A stretch of 64,000 bases of DNA from Polytrichum commune (taxonomy: Eukaryota; Streptophyta; Polytrichopsida; Polytrichales; Polytrichaceae). Below the pieces are notes generated by a model, which saw only the letters and a list, made by a program, of their open reading frames with translations, made no database searches and had not been told where the DNA came from. A program made the translations under genes and the position numbers. Shown here piece after piece: positions 22,364 to 34,719 of the stretch (position 1 is the first letter of the stretch; every line of letters begins with the position of its first letter). Where the stretch lies: NCBI GenBank assembly GCA_950295325.1, contig OX485808.1, forward strand, positions 44,523,609-44,587,608. The letters run 5' to 3'.

Positions 22364-23966
22364 ATGCGGCCCATTACTTTGTAACTTAAGTACATACGTA
22401 CCAAGTTAGGTAACTTTACTTATTTCCCTTGTGCTGTCGTCCTTCCCTTCCCTGCCCTGCCCTTCCCTTTTGCCTTCCACCTCACTTAACTTAACATTGC
22501 TGAGCCTCGTGCTCCCTCGCCCTAGCCATGACAATAATACGGGAATAAACATGTTGTGACGTGATTCTCGAAGAACAACAACCTCAATTTTAGAGTCGCA
22601 CCAAGGTCTTTGTTGGACATGAAATCTCTTTGATTTTCTTAGACAGGGATGAGGGAGTATGAGGCTTAGCAATGTTTTGGTAGACGTGTGTTATTCGTAT
22701 ATGTTGCATCAAATATTGAACTATATATTGCCTTGAGCAAGCTCTAGAAATATTCCTAAGGCAAGAATTGAAAGTGATGTTGGCAAATCTATGGGATTTG
22801 ATTGCGAATGAATGTGGATTTATACTTTGTTTGTTGTATTCATCACCTCAAATGCACATTAAAACATTTAATAGAACCTTTGAGGTTGTCATGTCTAAAT
22901 GAAATGGGAGGAGTTCTCTCCAAGATATGGCCTCCCTAGTTGTATGTCATGGGGTTGGAGGCCCCCTTTTTACCTCCTAGACAAAGCTCATGCATAACAT
23001 TTCTCAAAAACTTATTGTTGTTATTTGGGCCACCTTGATGCTAGAAATTCACTTTTGGGATGTAGACATTCCCTTCATTCAATGTGAATATGCCTCGTGT
23101 CTAGTTCTTTATCACATAATAGAAACCAAATAAAGGTCTCAAGTTAAATAATGATATATGAAGGCCCGTACTGCATCCCTATATTAACAAATGCTCACCG
23201 TAGTACCTTGCCATTTTTGGAATTGTGCATGCCAAATTTGAATTTGTCTTTTTGCAAATCAAATTACTTCAAATGTTCCAACCATCACGCACTTGACATA
23301 TGGCACCCTTACTCAAGGACACAATTATTTTCTCTCAAGTTTGTATATAAGATAAATTTATTCACATGTTAGATTATATATACAAATGCTAATATGGGCC
23401 GTGCCAAAAAAAATAACATGGGTTTTATCAAGGTCACAACCTTTCGTCCATAGCCATAACCAAGGGAAATTCAAAGTCATTGTTGACAAGTCTTGCAAAG
23501 ATGATTGAAGTAATGCAATTATATGGATAATACATGTGCCATATTTGAAACCGATGTGATATAAGGTAAATGCGCCAATGACCGAATGCAGCCCGTGGAC
23601 TGCATAGCCACTGCACAAATTTCATTCATGAGAACTCCCGAGGAAACTTCGGGAACGTTGGGCACCCATTGGATGAATAATGAATGGATAGTGATGGATA
23701 TTTGGAACGATTTCACATGAAGCATCGTATCGATGAAATTACAACAAATGTTGTATTTTATTCAAGAGATGAAATAGTATTCAGGACGATCCTCTTGAAT
23801 GAAGTCACTTATTGGGGAGATCCCATGCCTTTTATTTGGAATCTACGATGGGGGCTGCAATGAAAGAACTTGTGTATATGGCAGTAAATGGAGATGTACA
23901 TCACCAATTGAAATGAAGAGCATTGCTACACATACAAGGTAATATAAACTACTAGCAATGTTATAT
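22364..23966. other. Spacer, no gene seen
   Basis: AT-rich sequence with only short, low-complexity ORFs on both strands. Confidence 0.4.
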
Positions 23967-24272
23967 ATTTATGGAGCATTTTGTTTTTGTACAATTAAAT
24001 AAGATTCTAAAAGTATGTTAAAACTCTAAGTTCTTTGTTGATGTGATTTTTTCTAGATTAGATGGCCGGGCATCCTATTCTACACCCATGGCAACAAATT
24101 AGAACCAATGTGCAATGTCCATTTATGGAGCATTTGGTATTTGTACAAATTAAAAATAAATAAAAGCAAGCTTAAACCCTAAGTTATTTGTTAATGTGAT
24201 TTTGTGAGATTAAATGGCCAGACATCCTATTCTACACCCATAGCAGCAAGTTAGAACCAATGTGCATGTACC
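23967..24272. repeat. Two-unit tandem repeat, about 153 bp per unit
   Basis: Two units start at 23967 and 24121. Each starts ATTTATGGAGCATTT, passes through GGCATCC- or GACATCC-TATTCTACACCCAT, and ends AGAACCAATGTGCA. Divergence is mostly substitutions with small indels. Confidence 0.85.
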
Positions 24273-24354
24273 AAAACGAATTAGAAGTGGTCCTCTCGAA
24301 TCTAGAGAAGATAGCCATGCTCCAACAAACCCTGCTCCAATAAACCTTGGGAAG

Positions 24355-25530
24355 AAAAAAAACTTATGGCAGAAGAGGAACATGGTCAGAAGAGTCTATG
24401 TGATTGGCACTTGATGCAATTAAATAAAAGTACTATGCAATTAAATAATGGTATTCTCTATTAGGAAGGTAAGATTACTATATGGCATACCCCCATCAAG
24501 CATTCATGATTGGAAAATTGGCAAAACCTCTAGCAAGAGGATTGAACCTCGAGCAAGAAGATTGGACACCAAACTAACTTGACAAAAATTGAGGAAATGG
24601 CACTTGTAGAGTGGTGCTTTATCATGCAAAAAGTAGCCCTATGTGTGACCTTGAACGTGTTGAAGTGCACCATCCAAACATTATGAAAAATGCACTAAGA
24701 ACATACCCCTTTAAAAATGGAATACCAAGGCACAAGTGGTGGGTCGGGTTCAAAAAAAACACCCTGATGTATCCCTAAGGTGTGCTGATGGTTTGGAAAT
24801 GAAGACAACATTGGGTCTCAAATAAGGACTCTGCAACCTATTTCTACAATCTTCTTGAGCAAGTCTACAATGCACATGAGTATCACCCAAATCACATTTG
24901 GAATTCAATGAAAATGGTGGCAAAAAAAGGCAGCAAAGCAATTAGATGTACAATTGCTGATGATAGAGAATGGTTGAGTATAATGACGTGTGTAGATGCA
25001 GTTGGGTTTTCAATCCCCAAACCTGTACATTTTCAAGAGAAAGGCCAAACCAATTATTAACTACATCAAAATTTGTGAGCCAAATGTTGCAATGATATGG
25101 CAAAAGACTGGGTATATGACAACTAAGATAATCCTAGAATGGCTACAACACTTCAAAGCTAATGTACTTGGAAGAATATCAAGAGACAACAAGCATATAC
25201 TCATCATAGATGGACATTGTAGCCACATCACAAAAAAACGGTGTTGTATGGATTAGAATTTGGGCTAGATATTCTCATCCTCCTAGCTCATTCTACTCGT
25301 GAGTTGCAGCCATTGGACGTGGCAATATTTCACCCATTTAAACTCAACCTGACACAATAGAAAACAAAAATGATGAGGACAAATCCTAGTTGGGCAAAGG
25401 GATCTACAGTATAGACCACTCTTGTTGAAATGGTTTCAAAGGCCATCACCAAGGCACTCAAGCTAGAAGCATTAAGGTTGGTTTTGCAACTACTCGTTTA
25501 TATCCTTTGAATTAAAGGGCAATGGAGTCA
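24355..25530 (+). pseudogene. pogo/Tigger-type (DDE_1) transposase remnant
   Basis: Reading across frames recovers blocks in the order expected for a pogo-like transposase. First come IPPSSIHDWKIGKT (N-terminal helix-turn-helix region) and TKIEEMALVEWCFIMQKVAL. Then come IPRHKWWVGFKK (CENP-B-type HTH), DSATYFYNLLEQVYNAHEYH and KGSKAIRCTIADDREWLSIM. Next is ILIIDGHCSH, the second catalytic Asp region, and last AHSTRELQPLDVAIFHPFKL. Stops and frameshifts separate the blocks. After HPNHIWN the sequence jumps to SMKMVAKKGSK, so the usual DETG block with the first catalytic acid is missing. The enzyme would normally cut and paste elements flanked by TA duplications. This copy cannot function. Confidence 0.8.
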
Positions 25531-27114
25531 AAAGGGGGCATTGATATGTCCTCTAACAACAAATTGCTGAAAAAGAGACGTGTTTGTGATAATCTCCAGC
25601 AACACCACACCAAACAAGTACACGTCGCTCTTATGCGTGGGTATTTTGGCAGTCATGGTTTCACGAGCTTGGTACACTTCCATCAAGAATGATCCGGCCA
25701 CATGTTCTCCTCATGGACTGCTCGACCTCCATCCAATCTTTGTTGCTCACGCAAATCCAAACACTGTGAAAATTGCCCATGCACTCCAACAAAGTTTGTG
25801 ATATTCAATACAACAATGTTTGATCATAACAAGATTCTAACCAACTTGAAAGGCCATCAAAGATGGAACTCGGGTATTGTTAATGCAAATGTGGACAAAA
25901 TGCAGCCAAGGCACTCCAAGTGTTGCGGACAAGAACCAACCTTGGAGCAAAACGCAAATCCTAAAGCCGCTGACCCTATGAGGAGAAGACCTAACCTAAC
26001 ATGCACATCCTCTTTCAAAATGAAATTCATCCAAGTCTTCGATGGACAACAAAAATGGGAACGTTCAAGGAATTCGCAGAGAACACGAACATGCAGGTAC
26101 CACACAATGTGCGGTGAAGGGCTCATTAAGCTTTTGAGATCCACCCGTGTATGTCTAGATTCAATTTGTGATAGCCTTCACAAATAAGAACATATGTTAA
26201 TTTTAATTTTTTGTAGGAGAATCCACACTTCACAATTAACAATCATTCAAAATTTGAAACAATTTAAGCTTGTATAAATATTATTTACAAGAATTTGAAA
26301 ATTGACCGTGTGGTCATTGGCACGCTTACCTTAGTTCATAAGTTGTTAGCATAGGAGTTCACGGTCATGATCAATGTGAAGCGTCCCTCATTCATGCCAA
26401 CACCACCGGTTGGTGTCATCACACTCTCTCACTCTTGGATTGTCGATGTATTACGCTTCATAAAATTTAAATTGGACGACTTCAAGTTTGTTGATATAAC
26501 TAAAATCTCTATTTGACTGTAGAAAATTGTTTCCAACATCTCTGCCTTGGAGAGAAACATTGTTAAAGATTGGTTGATGATGGACACCATTTGCCTTGAA
26601 ATGATATAGTGGTTGGAAACAAGTCATCAGCTGAAAGTTGGTTTTGACCAATGTTGCATATTAATATCATTTTTTGTATGACAACAACAAGAGGTGATGA
26701 TATCATCTACTAGCCTCCAGTTGAAATGCACTATGGGAACGACTCTTAGTTGGGGCAAGCTGTAATATAGGATACAATCGATTCCATTCCAATGTATGTA
26801 ATGGTATAAATTGCCTTTACATGTTTTTTGAACCACGACATAGCTTAGAAACACACAAGATGTTAACTACACAAAATATTCCCAACTATCACCACTACTG
26901 GACCTTCATATCTCTTCTCATTCCGGTCATTCAAGTAACCATGTTTGTTCATTTATTACAATTTACAAGACTTAGAGTCATGCCCCATAATGTATGCAAA
27001 TGCTCATGACAAGCAAAGCTCATTATGAATTGTGCCCTCCACATAATTTTGTGTAGTACACAAAGAAGAGATATGTATGCATTGCTACCCTAGTCCAAGA
27101 TGACCCTAAACTAC

Positions 27115-27182
27115 CGGGTGATAGTGTAGAGGTACCCATTTCCGAATAGGGTAATCGGTGGTTCAATTCCCGCTATGATTTC
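27115..27182 (+). repeat. tRNA-like segment, possible SINE remnant
   Basis: It contains TAGTGTAGAGGT (box A-like) and GGTTCAATTCC (box B-like) about 40 bp apart, and a related GTTCAACTCCCGCTATGA recurs near 28,867. The T-arm does not pair well, so a functional tRNA is unlikely. No element ends are visible. Confidence 0.3.
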
Positions 27183-28025
27183 TTCTCTCTATTTGACTGA
27201 AGAAAAAAAAACTAGATAGGAGGCCAAGGGCCCGCCCACTGCAAGGTAGGCAGTAAACCCCACCTTGCACAAGAGGATTCTTGAGCAAGATAGGGCCAAT
27301 GAAGTCAAATTCACGTCGGATTGCCTGACATTGGTTATTTATTTATTTATTTGTGTTGCTACCCACAAAACCTTGCAAGTTTCCCAAATTATTGTATCTA
27401 TATGGTCTTGGCTTCAACAAAACCTTGATGTACCAATAAATTTCCTTGTTCAACCTACATGTCCTCAAGAAAAAACAATTGAACTAGGAACAAAACTATA
27501 GTGAGGTCAAGGGTGGGAGGGAAAACTCCTTGAACATGTGTTTATTTATGAACATTTTGACATGGGAGGCAAGCAATACAGAAATACAATTGCCTATGAA
27601 ACTCAATGTTTTTTCTTACCATTTCACCCTCTATGTGGCCTTTTAAGGATACCTCTATTGACTAAGAGGAAGATAGTTATTAATTATAGTAAAAGTGTAC
27701 ATAGGCCATACAAAAGATCCAAATGTCCTTCTTGATTTCACCATTATGTTATGTATGAAAATGAGAAATTATATAAGGATAAGCTTCTTCTTATAAATGT
27801 ATCTATTTCCTTAATGTGATTTGGAAGGTATTCATGAAATCATGAAATTAAAAATAGAAACTAAATTGTAAAAAAATCCAAGCAAACTCCTAATATGAGT
27901 TTTATGGACAACACAAAAAATTATGATAAAACAACTTTTTTTTATATGCGAGAGCTATAAATGCATTCTAATTGTGGAGTTGAGAAAATTCACTTCATTA
28001 TCATCATTGGACTTCAATGCAAATA

Positions 28026-28047
28026 GGGAGGGAGGGAGGGAGGGAGG
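28026..28047. repeat. (GGGA)n microsatellite
   Basis: About five GGGA units followed by an A-rich (AAAC)n-like tract. Confidence 0.85.
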
Positions 28048-29461
28048 AAAAAAACAAACAAACAAAAACAACGATGACGACATGATTCATAAACCTTTTT
28101 TTGACATCTTCTTTGAGCACACGTTGGACACCAAAAAACTATCATCATACATTTAGGGGTTAAAGTGGTCGCATGTTACATCCATCATGTTTTCTATTGC
28201 TTGGGGCAACAACATTCATTGCAATCTATATGATACAATGAAATTAAATGAAAATGACAAAGGTTCTAAAGTTTGAGAAACAAACATGCTTATATGGGAC
28301 CAAATTTTCATCAAAATGGTGTAAAAAAAAGGGTAATTCTCTAGAGTATTAGAGTGGAGTGCCCATGTGAGATAGGGCTTTTTTCAAATTAGTGATCTAA
28401 ATAGAAGGAGTGCTTGATATTGTCTAGTGCTATGTCATGAAACACGGATGCAATACAATCCTCATATTCCTTAAGAGTTCAAAACATGTACTATATGGTG
28501 ACTTTGGAAGTGCTCCAAATTCCATACGGTACTTCATCATCAAATCATACCTTATACCCAACTCAATCATTGTAGCACGTCGGCAGGTTTGGCACCAAGT
28601 GCCAGATTATGTATGTTTCAATTTCTAAGAATTCCCGTAGAAGTGTTCTTTAAATTCATATGTACCATAAGTATTTACTTAAAGAATTGAGATTTGTAAT
28701 TGCTTAAAGAACATGTACATGTATGTATGTGTCACCAATTGACAATACTACGTTACAAGTCGATGATTGTTATCACATGACATTGAGTTCTTGCCTACAC
28801 TCTTTCATTATGATATTTATCTAAATTCCAATCATCCATAGCAATATTGTTGATGAGTTATTTCAGGTTCAACTCCCGCTATGAATAAATTGTTGATCGT
28901 TGTCGTTGGATGTTGATATCATTACATATTATTGTTGTATGTTGATATGTTCTTTGGAGGTTGTTGTTGAACGGTGTATATTGTTTGTAGATATAATTTG
29001 TTTTGCTACATTGAAAACCGGCTTACTTACCAATGCCCAAGTTTTCGGCCGGTTGTCATTACAATGAAGAGGAAATTAGCCGGCACTTGAAAAAACTATA
29101 GGATTTTGGCGGGTCCAAATTAATGGCAACAAGTTTGCAAGCAATCTAATCATGAAAAAACCGGTAGAAGTTGTGAAGGGGCAAATTTTAGCTGGTTGAT
29201 CTCAAAAATCTCCCGAACCCTGGATGAAAGATGTTTTGAAACATTTGGAAGGATTCCCTATGGCAAGGTTTATATTTAGGCTTGTGAACAAACTTCAGAT
29301 CAAAGTGATAAAAGAATTTGCCATAAGTAAAAGTTATAGTTGCCAATCAATCCAGACAATTCAATGCGAATGTTTGATCTTTGATTATATAAAAAATGTG
29401 CATTTTAAAATTTTAGGATGTGTCTTTGTTAAACATTTAAAAACACCATGAAAAAAAATCT

Positions 29462-29701
29462 CCAAATACTCAACAATTTAGGAAGCAGTCTAATTTACGT
29501 CACATATTATATGAAACCATAGTCCACCAAGTTCTATGGATTAAACACAACATGACAATACAAAAAGTTAGAGCATACATCAAAACCTCAGGCAACAAAA
29601 TTGAAGACCAACTAGCAAACAAAGGAACCACCTCCAACAAACCAACCCCCACACTCCACACCCCCCATACACATCACATACACCATACATTCTTGGCGTA
29701 A
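29462..29701 (+). pseudogene. RNase H domain remnant of a LINE-type retroelement
   Basis: An open stretch of 79 codons before a TAA at 29699 contains LRHILYETIVHQVLWIKHNM, then IQKVRAYIKTSGNKIEDQLA followed by NKGT and a His-rich tail. This fits the end of a retroelement ribonuclease H domain, where a V(R/K)xHxGxxGNxxAD.LAxxG motif carries the last catalytic Asp. Here that position reads GNKIEDQLANKG. Downstream sequence to about 30,050 continues in shifted frames with similar composition. No reverse transcriptase was found nearby, so this is an isolated fragment. Confidence 0.5.
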
Positions 29702-32700
29702 CAAATTTCTAACAAGTAAACATCACGAAGAAATTTGTAACCTTCAATTATACATAAACAAATACCAACGGGAGCAAGAACTAAAATTGCAAAATCCAAA
29801 TTCACATATGTTGACAAATGGGTGTTTAACAAGCAAATCAATCAAATAGCCTTAAAATACCTCACATACATTCTCCTAAATAAATGAAAGCTCAACAACA
29901 ACCAAGTCCCAATTGACATGCCCCATGAACTCAAACACCCACATCTTAATCACCCAAAAACTCACAAACAACACGCGCGCACACACCTGAAACTACTATT
30001 TAAAGGAGCCCACCTCCTGAAAGATAGAAAGTACACCTACCTTGTCACCGGTAAAACGGGATCAGGGTAAGGAAGAACGCACTCTCATTCACGTCGGTGC
30101 AAATAAAAAGCATTGATGTTATGATTATTTAATTTTTATTTATTGTGGCATGGCCAAACAAATAAGAAATGGTGATATAAGGGTAGGCCATATCACAGTT
30201 CTTTTAAACAACATTGTAAATCTCAATGTAAAGGCACCTTAAGTGAAACATGAACATACAAGAGCGCGCGAAGCTTCACCAAAGTTGGGAGATGCCAAAA
30301 TGTAGCGTTTCCCTAAATTTAGGCACTTCCAAGATAAATATTTCTTTAGTTGGAAAATATAGATGTAGAAAATCCCTATACTCCTAGATGTAGAACATTG
30401 TGTAAGAGTCCAAGTTGATGGCCCTATTACACTTCATTTTCTTGCATTTACTCCACACGAGTGTCTACAAGTTTCCCAGCTCTCAAGACTTGTTGCATGT
30501 CTTCATTTGCAATGCATCAAAAACATTAAACCCTATGAGCATTACCTATTGCAATTAGCACTCACGGTGCATTGATAAATTTTACATCTATGATGCTTGA
30601 TGCTCACTTATTTACATAAGCTTGAAGATTTACAAATCCCAAACACAAAGTCCAAATTGAAGAACTTCCACAATAAATTATGATATGACCTTCATAATAT
30701 GACACTCGATAACACGACACCTCAATTATAGGATGCATTTCCTATCGACCAAACTTTCTAGAGTTAATTTACCTCCATACTACGATACAATGCTCAGAAT
30801 ACGATATTTTTCGGCTTGGTTTGTCATCTAATAGAGGTAATTAATGTGCATAAGTGGTGGGATCCACAATGAGGAAAAACCTTGGGGCAGAGAGTGGTTG
30901 CATGTATAGAATGAATTAGAAGAAGAAGAAGAACGCAAACTATGATCATTAGTTGACACAACTCAACTCAACCTAGTTGACATACATTCCTTGTGTTGAG
31001 GTCAAGTCTTGAGTTTCACTTAAGTGCAACGTTGTGGGAGACTTAACCTTCTCGTGGCTTGACATGATTTTGTTTCCACCTTAGAATTCCTTGTCATATG
31101 ATAGCCTCTGTCTCCTCCAATTTGCCTGTTTGTCGATTCTCACTAGCTACACTCGATGGGGTCATAAACCTAGATTTACTTGAGTAGCTGCTTGGGTACC
31201 TTCCTCTTGATTCATTGAAGTGCTCAAGCCCTCGGTAATCCGGCTATCAGATCTAGTTTTCAATTGAGCAACTAAGTTTTTGAGTGATCCGGGTAAGCCT
31301 TGTACCTTAGGCCCCTAAGTCTTGAATCGTGAATTCCGCATATTCTAGCATTTGAGTTGTTGATGGAGTGATTATATTCCAAAATTCAGAATTAGAGCTC
31401 CGTGTAAACCTCACTCTTGAGAATCCATTCTAAATTGATTTGAGTATTTAGAACTTCCAAGTTTGACTGTTATGCCGTTTGTAGCTCGCTTTGTTCAAGT
31501 TCCAAGGATCTTTAAGCCTTCTATGAATATCTTCCGATTCAAGTATTCCGAGCCCTACACATATTCTAAATACCAAATTATGTATTCAAAGGATTTGATT
31601 TTTCATTCATCTCAAAGAACTTCACAAGTCTCTAAGGTCAACAATTCTTCTCTCTTTCAAGCTTCATGGAGCCCATGAGTATGGTCAATTACTATCAAAT
31701 TTTGTAATGAAGCATTCACTGGAGTTGTTGGTTGCAAATGTGATGAACATGCAATACTTTGGATAAATTGAACAAGATCTCAATTTCCAACATCAACAAA
31801 CATCAATAAAAGACAATCAATTCTTACTTTCATGGTGTATGATACGGTGAAGTCATCATCGTGGTCTTTTTTTTCCTTTTTTTCTTTTTTCCTTTTTTCA
31901 TTTACTTCATATAGTGTGATTGTGAGCATATTTCTTAAATAAAAATTTGTTTCTCACCTATGTATGTTCATTGTGTATAAAAATGATGACTTACATTGAA
32001 ATAGGTAATTTTCTTGAAAATCTTGATAGTATGACATTTGAGGCCAAAATGTCATATTACCAAGAATAAGACATTCAAATAATTTGACACTTTCTTGCAC
32101 GACCAAGTGTGTCATAGTAAAGAGGGAGAACATCAAATAAAACGGGACAAATTCCCTAGTAATCATTGGGTAAGCACACACTTAGCACCACTCTGCACTA
32201 TGTCCCAAATCCCAGTTTGCAAAGTTCCACCTAAAGGTGAGAGTCCCAAGTTCATGGGTATTACGTCTGAATAAAAATTGGGGGAAAACAAATATTGCTT
32301 GGGACATGGGTGCCATAGTGTAAAGGGCAAAGTCTCAAGTGCAAGTCCCAAGCCCGTGTATCTTGCAAAATCTTGAAACCTAACTCATCCGTTGAACACT
32401 TGAATTTTTGGAATATATTTCTCAAATATTCTTATGTATGGTTATGAGAAGAGAACATCTTCATTTGGTTCTTACCCTCATAATTACGAAACATATCATC
32501 GTTAGCAATTTATCATTGCAACAAGTGATTTGCTTGAAGAAGATGGGATTTTGGAATCATATCAACACACAATATACAATGGCCTTTAACTTAGGGTGTA
32601 GTGAGAATTCGGGCACTTGCACAATGCAAAGGAGTCGCAAAGTTCTAATAAAATCACCCACCAAATCTATAGCCTAAGTAGCACGTGGTTATTGAGTGGA

Positions 32701-34401
32701 TGTTGTGACACTTGAGGGGCAAGGACTAGAAGTTGGAACCCACAACGGAGATTGGAATTTGGTTGGCATCAAACACCCGGTACTTGGAGGACCGGATGAT
32801 GAACTCAAGCCCCAAAGTACTTAACATCAAATCCACATATGTGGAGGTACTTAAGACAATTAGAACTTCAAAGTTCATGGGGGAGATAATTGGAGTTGCC
32901 AAGCTTGCACAATTGACAATCACCGCCGCCACCGTTTTCAATTCGAAATTCCAATCACACAACTTATCATAATCTCATCGTATTTTTGGGTGTCAATTAA
33001 ATCACAAGGGCATGTACATTCTTGAGATTAAAAAAAAGGATGTTTCATGTAGGTTGAGGGAATTGCCCTAACCAACAACACAAAACCTTGACAATAAAAC
33101 AACATGTAGGACATAGGGTATGCTACGTATTTAACCTAAAACCTATGTTGGACCCTGCAAAAATATTGATTATGTTAAAGGGCATCTAATCTCAACATTA
33201 TGAATTGGAGAATCTAAATCTAGAGGAACTTGTATTCTAAATTTTAACAACAAATAAACATGAATTCTAAGCTATTAATGATACCACAAGAAACGTGAAG
33301 GTTCCATTATGTATGTGTAGCTATGGAATGCTCCATATTAGAGAAAGATTTGAAAGGTCAAAGTGAGCCTGCAAGACAAATACCTATATGTGAGGATCTA
33401 GGTTTCAAAGTGCACGGGACTAAAGTGAAGCAAAGCTCGTGATCAATACGAGCATGAGCATACTTGTCAAGAAAAGTGATTCAAACTCTACATGACTATG
33501 CTATTTCATAGAATTTGATTTCCTCAATGTATAACATGGCGATTTTTCTCCAAAGGAATATGGAAATTCATATTACTAGTATATTTTCATAAAGGACATA
33601 AAGATGCTTTGAAGATGAAATATGGCATAAAGATGCGTTGAGTATTTGATCAAAATTTAATAATGAGTAGCCTAGTTATGTAACATGTTAATTGGTTGAG
33701 CAATGGATGACCCCTATCAAAGTCAAAAACTGTGCATGAGAGTGTGTGATGACTTCAACACTCATGACCCAATTTTGGGCATGCATACCATGACTTAGAA
33801 CTACCCACCATGATAACACCCTCGTGAACTATCAGATACCTAACCAAATGTGTAATGAAACATTTCTTTTGCAACTAATAACAATCGAGTGTTTTGCACA
33901 ATCACGGAATAACAATAGCCTTCACCTCCCCCCTCAAAAAAAGGGAAAACGTAACAAATTCACAAGAGTTAAAACCTTCATAGAATCCAATGTGCCCCGT
34001 GCCGTTGAGCACTTATCCAACTACTTGCTCATCCATATCATCTCTTTGGGCCCACACAACCTTGGAATTTAATTTATAGATCCCAAACTAGACATGGAAC
34101 AAGTTCCCATCACAATTCATACATTCACCCTAAATTTGACAGCATGAAGGGTTTTTAAGAATCAAATTGACAACTCATCTATTTGATTAACATTTCCTAC
34201 CACAAAATATGTGTCTTACAATATAAATGCTCATATATGCTCTTCCAAAACATATATTGAAATATATAAAATTACGATGTTATATTGCAATGTCATGTGA
34301 GTGGCTTTTTGTTGGCAGCAAACATACTAAGTTAGTTCCCTTTTTGTGAGTGCCATGCACGTTGGATTATCTTAAAACATGTGAAAGTTTGGTGTGATGT
34401 T
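29702..34401. other. AT-rich spacer, no gene supported
   Basis: The ORF at 32733-32972 (79 codons) reads like decayed protein sequence (for example GEIIGVAKLAQLTITAATVF), but I could not assign it. The rest is low-complexity AT-rich DNA. Confidence 0.4.
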
Positions 34402-34491
34402 GAAGGTGGCTCAACTTAGTGAGGATAAGCAGGGATAGAGTTAAGGGAAGGTGGCTCAACTTAGCAAGGATGAGCATGGATAGAGTTAAGG
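34402..34491. repeat. Two 45-bp tandem units
   Basis: GAAGGTGGCTCAACTTAG begins at 34402 and again at 34447. Both units end GATAGAGTTAAGG. Confidence 0.85.
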
Positions 34492-34654
34492 CAAGTGAGC
34501 CTACTATGGCTACTTACCTTAATCGGACACCTATGTTTGGCGCATGGCTAGGTTGTAATCTATGAACAAACACCAAAAATGACACGTGTTTTAGAGAGAT
34601 TAGACTACATGCAATTGTTGTTCGAATTATTGTAGGCTCGATAGTCAACATAAC

Positions 34655-34719
34655 CACACAAATAGTATGAGATGACCAACAATCTTCTTCTCAAATGATC
34701 ATCTCATACTATTTGTGTG
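34655..34719. repeat. Perfect 21-bp stem hairpin
   Basis: The arm starting CACACAAATAGTATGAGATG (34655-34675) is perfectly complementary to 34699-34719, with a 23-nt loop. It may be a small foldback or the core of a MITE. Confidence 0.8.

Larger units (their letters stand above)
25531..29461. other. Spacer with tRNA-like fragments, no gene supported
   Basis: The largest ORF (25702-26187) has no known domain. Two short segments with a shared B-box-like core are present near 27,118-27,180 and 28,862-28,885. A (GGGA)n tract lies at 28026-28047. Nothing else is recognised. Confidence 0.4.

Noticed and set aside
27115-27182. Possible functional tRNA gene
   Set aside because: The box B word is good, but arm pairing is poor and no acceptor stem could be drawn. 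A SINE remnant is more likely.
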